This document shows positions 61,611 to 64,000 of a stretch of DNA of 64,000 bases, piece after piece (position 1 is the first letter of the stretch; each line of letters starts with the position of its first letter). The notes beneath the pieces were generated by a model, which saw only the letters and a list, made by a program, of their open reading frames with translations, was not told the DNA's origin and made no database searches. The translations under genes were made by a program, and so were the position numbers. Source of the stretch: Shinella zoogloeoides (lineage in GTDB: Bacteria > Pseudomonadota > Alphaproteobacteria > Rhizobiales > Rhizobiaceae); assembly GCF_003574625.1 (NCBI RefSeq), contig NZ_QNUJ01000001.1:310001-374000 (forward strand), written 5' to 3'.

Positions 61611-61645
61611 CGGCCGGGGCGCCCCGCAAGCGGCGTGCCCGGCCG
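61611..61645 (+). terminator. Strong hairpin after the binding-protein gene
   Basis: CGGCCGGG (61611-61618) pairs exactly with CCCGGCCG (61638-61645), and the interior can extend the stem. ATTTTTCC follows about eight bases later. It may partially terminate transcription before the last gene (61680) or protect the upstream message. Confidence 0.55.
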
Positions 61646-61679
61646 ATCTTCCATTTTTCCTTTCAGAAAGCGGCCGGCT

Positions 61680-62576
61680 ATGTCGAAAATCGGTGTCCAT
61701 TCCTTCGTCTGGAGCGCGGGCTCGTCCAGGAGCGATCTTGAGAAGGCGCTCGAGAGCACCCACAGGCTCGGCTACAAGCTCATCGAATTCTCCTATCTCG
61801 ATCCCGAGCAGGTCGACGTGAAATGGCTGTCCGGTCGCCTCGGTGAACTCGGCCTGGATGTAGCGATAAGCATGGGCCTTCCGCCGGAGGGCGACATTTC
61901 CAGCGAGGATGCATCGGTCGTGGCGAACGGCGTCGATATTCTCTACCGCGCCGTAGCCCTGGTGCGCGACCTGGGCGGCACGAAACTGGCCGGCATCCTT
62001 AGCTCCGCCCATGGCAAGCAGGAACACAGCCTGACGCGCAAGGCCTGGGACACCAGTGTCTCCGCCCTGTCGAAGGTGGCGGACCGGGCGAAGGCCGCCG
62101 GCGTCACGCTCAATCTCGAGATCGTCAATCGCTTTGAGAGCAACATGCTGAACACCGCGGCACAAGGACTGGCCTATATCCGCGACACCGGAGCGTCCAA
62201 CGTGCTCCTGCATCTCGACACGTTCCACATGAACATCGAGGAGGCCGATGTCGGCCTCGCCATTCGCCACGCGGCTGACAAGATCGGCTATGTCCATATC
62301 GGCGAAAGCCATCGCGGCTATCTCGGAACGGGCACGATCGACTTCGCAGCGATTTTCGACGCGCTTGTTGCGATCGGCTGGGACGACTACGTCACTTTCG
62401 AATCGTTCTCGACGACCATCGTCGACAGGGACCTGTCGCTCAAGACGGCGATCTGGCGCAACCTCTGGGACGACAACGTCGCGCTCGCCCGCCACGCGAA
62501 CCGGTTTATCGAATTGGGCCTGGAGACGGCTCGTCGTAAGAGCGAGCTCGTGTGCCAAGCTCACCTCCCGGTCTAG
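61680..62576 (+). CDS. Sugar phosphate isomerase/epimerase-like TIM-barrel protein
   Basis: A 298-residue xylose-isomerase-like barrel (MSKIGVHSFVWSAGSSRSDL). LNLEIVNRFESNM near residue 146 (Glu), LLHLDTFHMNIEEADVG near 180 (Asp, His), YVHIGESHRGY near 208 (His) and DDYVTFESFS near 240 (Glu) give the metal ligands of ketose 3-epimerases such as psicose/tagatose epimerase. It is the last gene of the DeoR-linked operon. An ATG at 61635 would extend it through the hairpin and is rejected. Confidence 0.86.
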   Translation: MSKIGVHSFVWSAGSSRSDLEKALESTHRLGYKLIEFSYLDPEQVDVKWLSGRLGELGLDVAISMGLPPEGDISSEDASVVANGVDILYRAVALVRDLGGTKLAGILSSAHGKQEHSLTRKAWDTSVSALSKVADRAKAAGVTLNLEIVNRFESNMLNTAAQGLAYIRDTGASNVLLHLDTFHMNIEEADVGLAIRHAADKIGYVHIGESHRGYLGTGTIDFAAIFDALVAIGWDDYVTFESFSTTIVDRDLSLKTAIWRNLWDDNVALARHANRFIELGLETARRKSELVCQAHLPV

Positions 62577-62637
62577 CGACGCTATGCTATCGAACTGACC
62601 GGCGGGTTCCTTTCCATTCAGGAGCGATTGTTCTCGT

Positions 62638-63351
62638 CAGTTCGGTTTCGAACCTGTAGACCGGGGCGACGGGCCCGAAGATCTCCTCGCCTGCGATGGC
62701 GGCGTCGGTGGGCACGTTTTCGATGACGGTCGGTGGATAGAAGTAGCCGTTCCCCGAAAGCGGCTTGCCCCCTGTCGTGACGCGGGCGCCAGCGGCCACC
62801 GCTTCCGAGACGAGCCTGTCGATCTTGCGCACCGCATTCGTCGTGATCATCGGACCGCATTGCGTGTCGGGATCGTAGCCGGGGCCGACCTTCATCGCGG
62901 CCATGCGCGCGGTCAGCCCCGCGACGAAGGCGTCGTGAATGCCTGACTGGACGTAGAAGCGGTTGGCGGCCGTGCAGGCTTCGCCGGCATTGCGCATCTT
63001 GGCGACCATGGCGCCGTCGAGCGCGGCTTCGAGATCCGCGTCGTCGAAGACGAGGAAGGGCGCATTGCCGCCGAGTTCCATCGGGCAGCTGACGACCGAC
63101 TTGGCGGCCTCGGCGAGAAGGGTGCGGCCGACGCCGGTCGAGCCGGTGAAGGAGAGCTTGCGCACGCGCGGGTCGGCAAGCATGGCATTGGTCACGCCAC
63201 TCGGGTTCGTCGTGGTCAGGACATTGACGACGCCTGGCGGCACGCCCGCTTCCTCACCGAGACGGGCCATCGCATAGGCGGTCAGCGGCGTCTCGGAGGC
63301 CGGTTTCAGGATAACCGTGCAGCCGGCGGCGAGCGCCGGGCCGATTGATTT
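62638..63351 (-). pseudogene. Internal fragment of an aldehyde dehydrogenase (GabD-like)
   Basis: The frame reads IGPALAAGCTVILKPASETP, SFTGSTGVGRTLLAEAAKSV, MELGGNAPFLVFDDADLEAA (catalytic Glu), MRNAGEACTAANRFYVQSG (catalytic Cys) and AGEEIFGPVAPVYRFETE. About 170 N-terminal residues and 60 C-terminal residues of the usual protein are absent. The 5' side joins IS66-like sequence at about 63351; the 3' side ends near 62638 in unrelated sequence. It is a relic of a succinate-semialdehyde-dehydrogenase-type gene. Confidence 0.88.
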
Positions 63352-63410
63352 GTCGTGAGGGCTATGATTCAGGCTGGCGTGAAGGAGCCTGACTGATGAG
63401 TAGTTTTTTT

Positions 63411-63445
63411 GGCTGACGGACGAGCAAATGGCTTGTCCGTCAGCC
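63411..63445. repeat. Perfect 11-bp inverted repeat at the IS66 relic
   Basis: GGCTGACGGAC (63411-63421) and GTCCGTCAGCC (63435-63445) flank a 13-base loop. A run of seven T residues precedes it at 63404-63410, so it is not a plus-strand terminator. It marks the edge of the tnpC-like fragment and may be a rearrangement scar. Confidence 0.6.
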
Positions 63446-63649
63446 TTCGGGCTCAAGTCTGAGAAGACCGATCTCGAACAATTCAAGCTGGCACTGGAAG
63501 ACTTGAAAACGGCCATGGCCACCATCCATACCGAGGATGAAGCGGACATTCCTGCTGGAAACAGGGTCACCAAGCCACGCGCAATCAATCGTGGCTCCCT
63601 TCCGAAGCATCCCCCGTGTCGAGCGGAGAATGCTTCGCGGAAACCCTGA
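63428..63649 (+). mobile_element. IS66-family tnpC N-terminal remnant
   Basis: The frame FGLKSEKTDLEQFKLALEDL, a spacer, then INRGSLPKHPP matches the N-terminal coiled-coil and linker of IS66 TnpC transposases. It ends at a stop at 63647-63649, after which no transposase catalytic domain is seen. It is oriented rightward, opposite to the tnpB remnant at 42200-42478. Confidence 0.75.
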
Positions 63650-64000
63650 CAAACCGGGGCAGGCTGGCTGATCCCTCTCTGTTCCGGTTTCGTCCAATGA
63701 AGCGCTCCGCAATCGGTCCGTCACAGACGTTTGTTCTCGTGCATGGTGCCAGGACGCACCAAGAATAGTGCCGACCCGGCGACGCCGCTCGAATAGCGGG
63801 TTTAGCCGTGGCCGCCTTTCGTGAGGCGAGTTCTGTTGGACAAGCATACGCGTGCTCGCGCGTCAGGCCTTCGATCCAGACGCTCGGCGCACCGCGAAGA
63901 TGCGGCCCGGGGCAGTAGGCCGTTTCGGCCTTCACGGGGCAGGCCAAGCGAGAGGAAATAGCACGGACTATTACCTTTCCTTCAGGGCCAGAGCCGCTTC
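63650..64000. other. Unrecognised sequence to the right edge
   Basis: Open frames exist on both strands (for example minus 63585-63947), but none shows a recognisable motif, ribosome site or plausible composition. It may be more IS66 or deletion debris. No terminal repeat was identified. Confidence 0.4.

Noticed and set aside
1-64000. CRISPR arrays, phage genes, toxin-antitoxin pairs, riboswitches, replication origin
   Set aside because: No regularly spaced repeats, cas or phage genes, or recognisable riboswitch cores were seen. Fic has no adjacent antitoxin gene; its inhibitory motif is internal.

Overview
The window looks like part of a secondary replicon (megaplasmid or chromid) of a Rhizobiaceae-type alphaproteobacterium (Sinorhizobium, Rhizobium, Shinella or a relative). 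This is inferred from high GC, very dense ABC-transporter and carbohydrate operons, rhizopine (moc)-type genes, heterotetrameric sarcosine oxidase and LigD and IS66 relics. There are no rRNA, tRNA or replication genes. The only housekeeping-like genes, folD and purU, sit inside a sarcosine oxidase operon.

Layout. 1-7.8 kb: a ROK repressor with a signal-less binding-protein homologue on the minus strand, divergent from a CUT2 sugar operon (TIM-barrel isomerase, binding protein, Gfo/Idh dehydrogenase, ATPase, permease, small ABM-like protein). 7.9-16.1 kb: a regulator that fuses a winged helix to a whole type-1 solute-binding protein, followed by a CUT1 operon (epimerase, binding protein, two permeases, Zn-alcohol dehydrogenase, ATPase). 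16.2-18.5 kb: a Fic protein with a striking nested-palindrome operator, and a PhzF-like protein. 18.5-26.4 kb: soxB-D-A-G-folD-purU with a divergent GlxA/AraC-type regulator. This would oxidise an N-methyl compound and dispose of the C1 unit as formate.

26.5-36.2 kb: a polyamine-type ABC transporter with a metal-free M24-like hydrolase, a nitrilase-family amidase, a ProC-like reductase, two GntR regulators and a maleate-isomerase/EutA-like protein. It probably degrades a small cyclic or amide nitrogen compound. 36.6-37.1 kb: a LigD phosphoesterase-domain pseudogene. 37.2-41.7 kb: a rhizopine-like module (MocB-like binding protein, LacI, MocD-type oxygenase, MocE-type Rieske ferredoxin, creatininase-family protein). 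41.7-42.5 kb: a decayed lacI truncated by an IS66 tnpB relic.

42.5-52.2 kb: a charged-sugar cluster (OtnC, OtnK, LacD-like aldolase, racemase-like protein, AGE isomerase, RpiR, polar-amino-acid-type ABC transporter, PfkB kinase). 52.5-62.6 kb: a DeoR-controlled divergent carbohydrate cluster (HAD phosphatase, two FGGY kinases, class II aldolase, CUT2 transporter, TIM-barrel isomerase). 62.6-64 kb: an internal aldehyde-dehydrogenase fragment abutting an IS66 tnpC relic, then unrecognised sequence.

The points most worth following are the binding proteins apparently reused in the cytoplasm beside regulators, the symmetric Fic operator, the EutD/EutA-like nitrogen cluster, and the charged-sugar cluster whose binding protein seems to have lost the amino-group-binding aspartate. 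All identifications come from reading motifs by eye. No database search was run.
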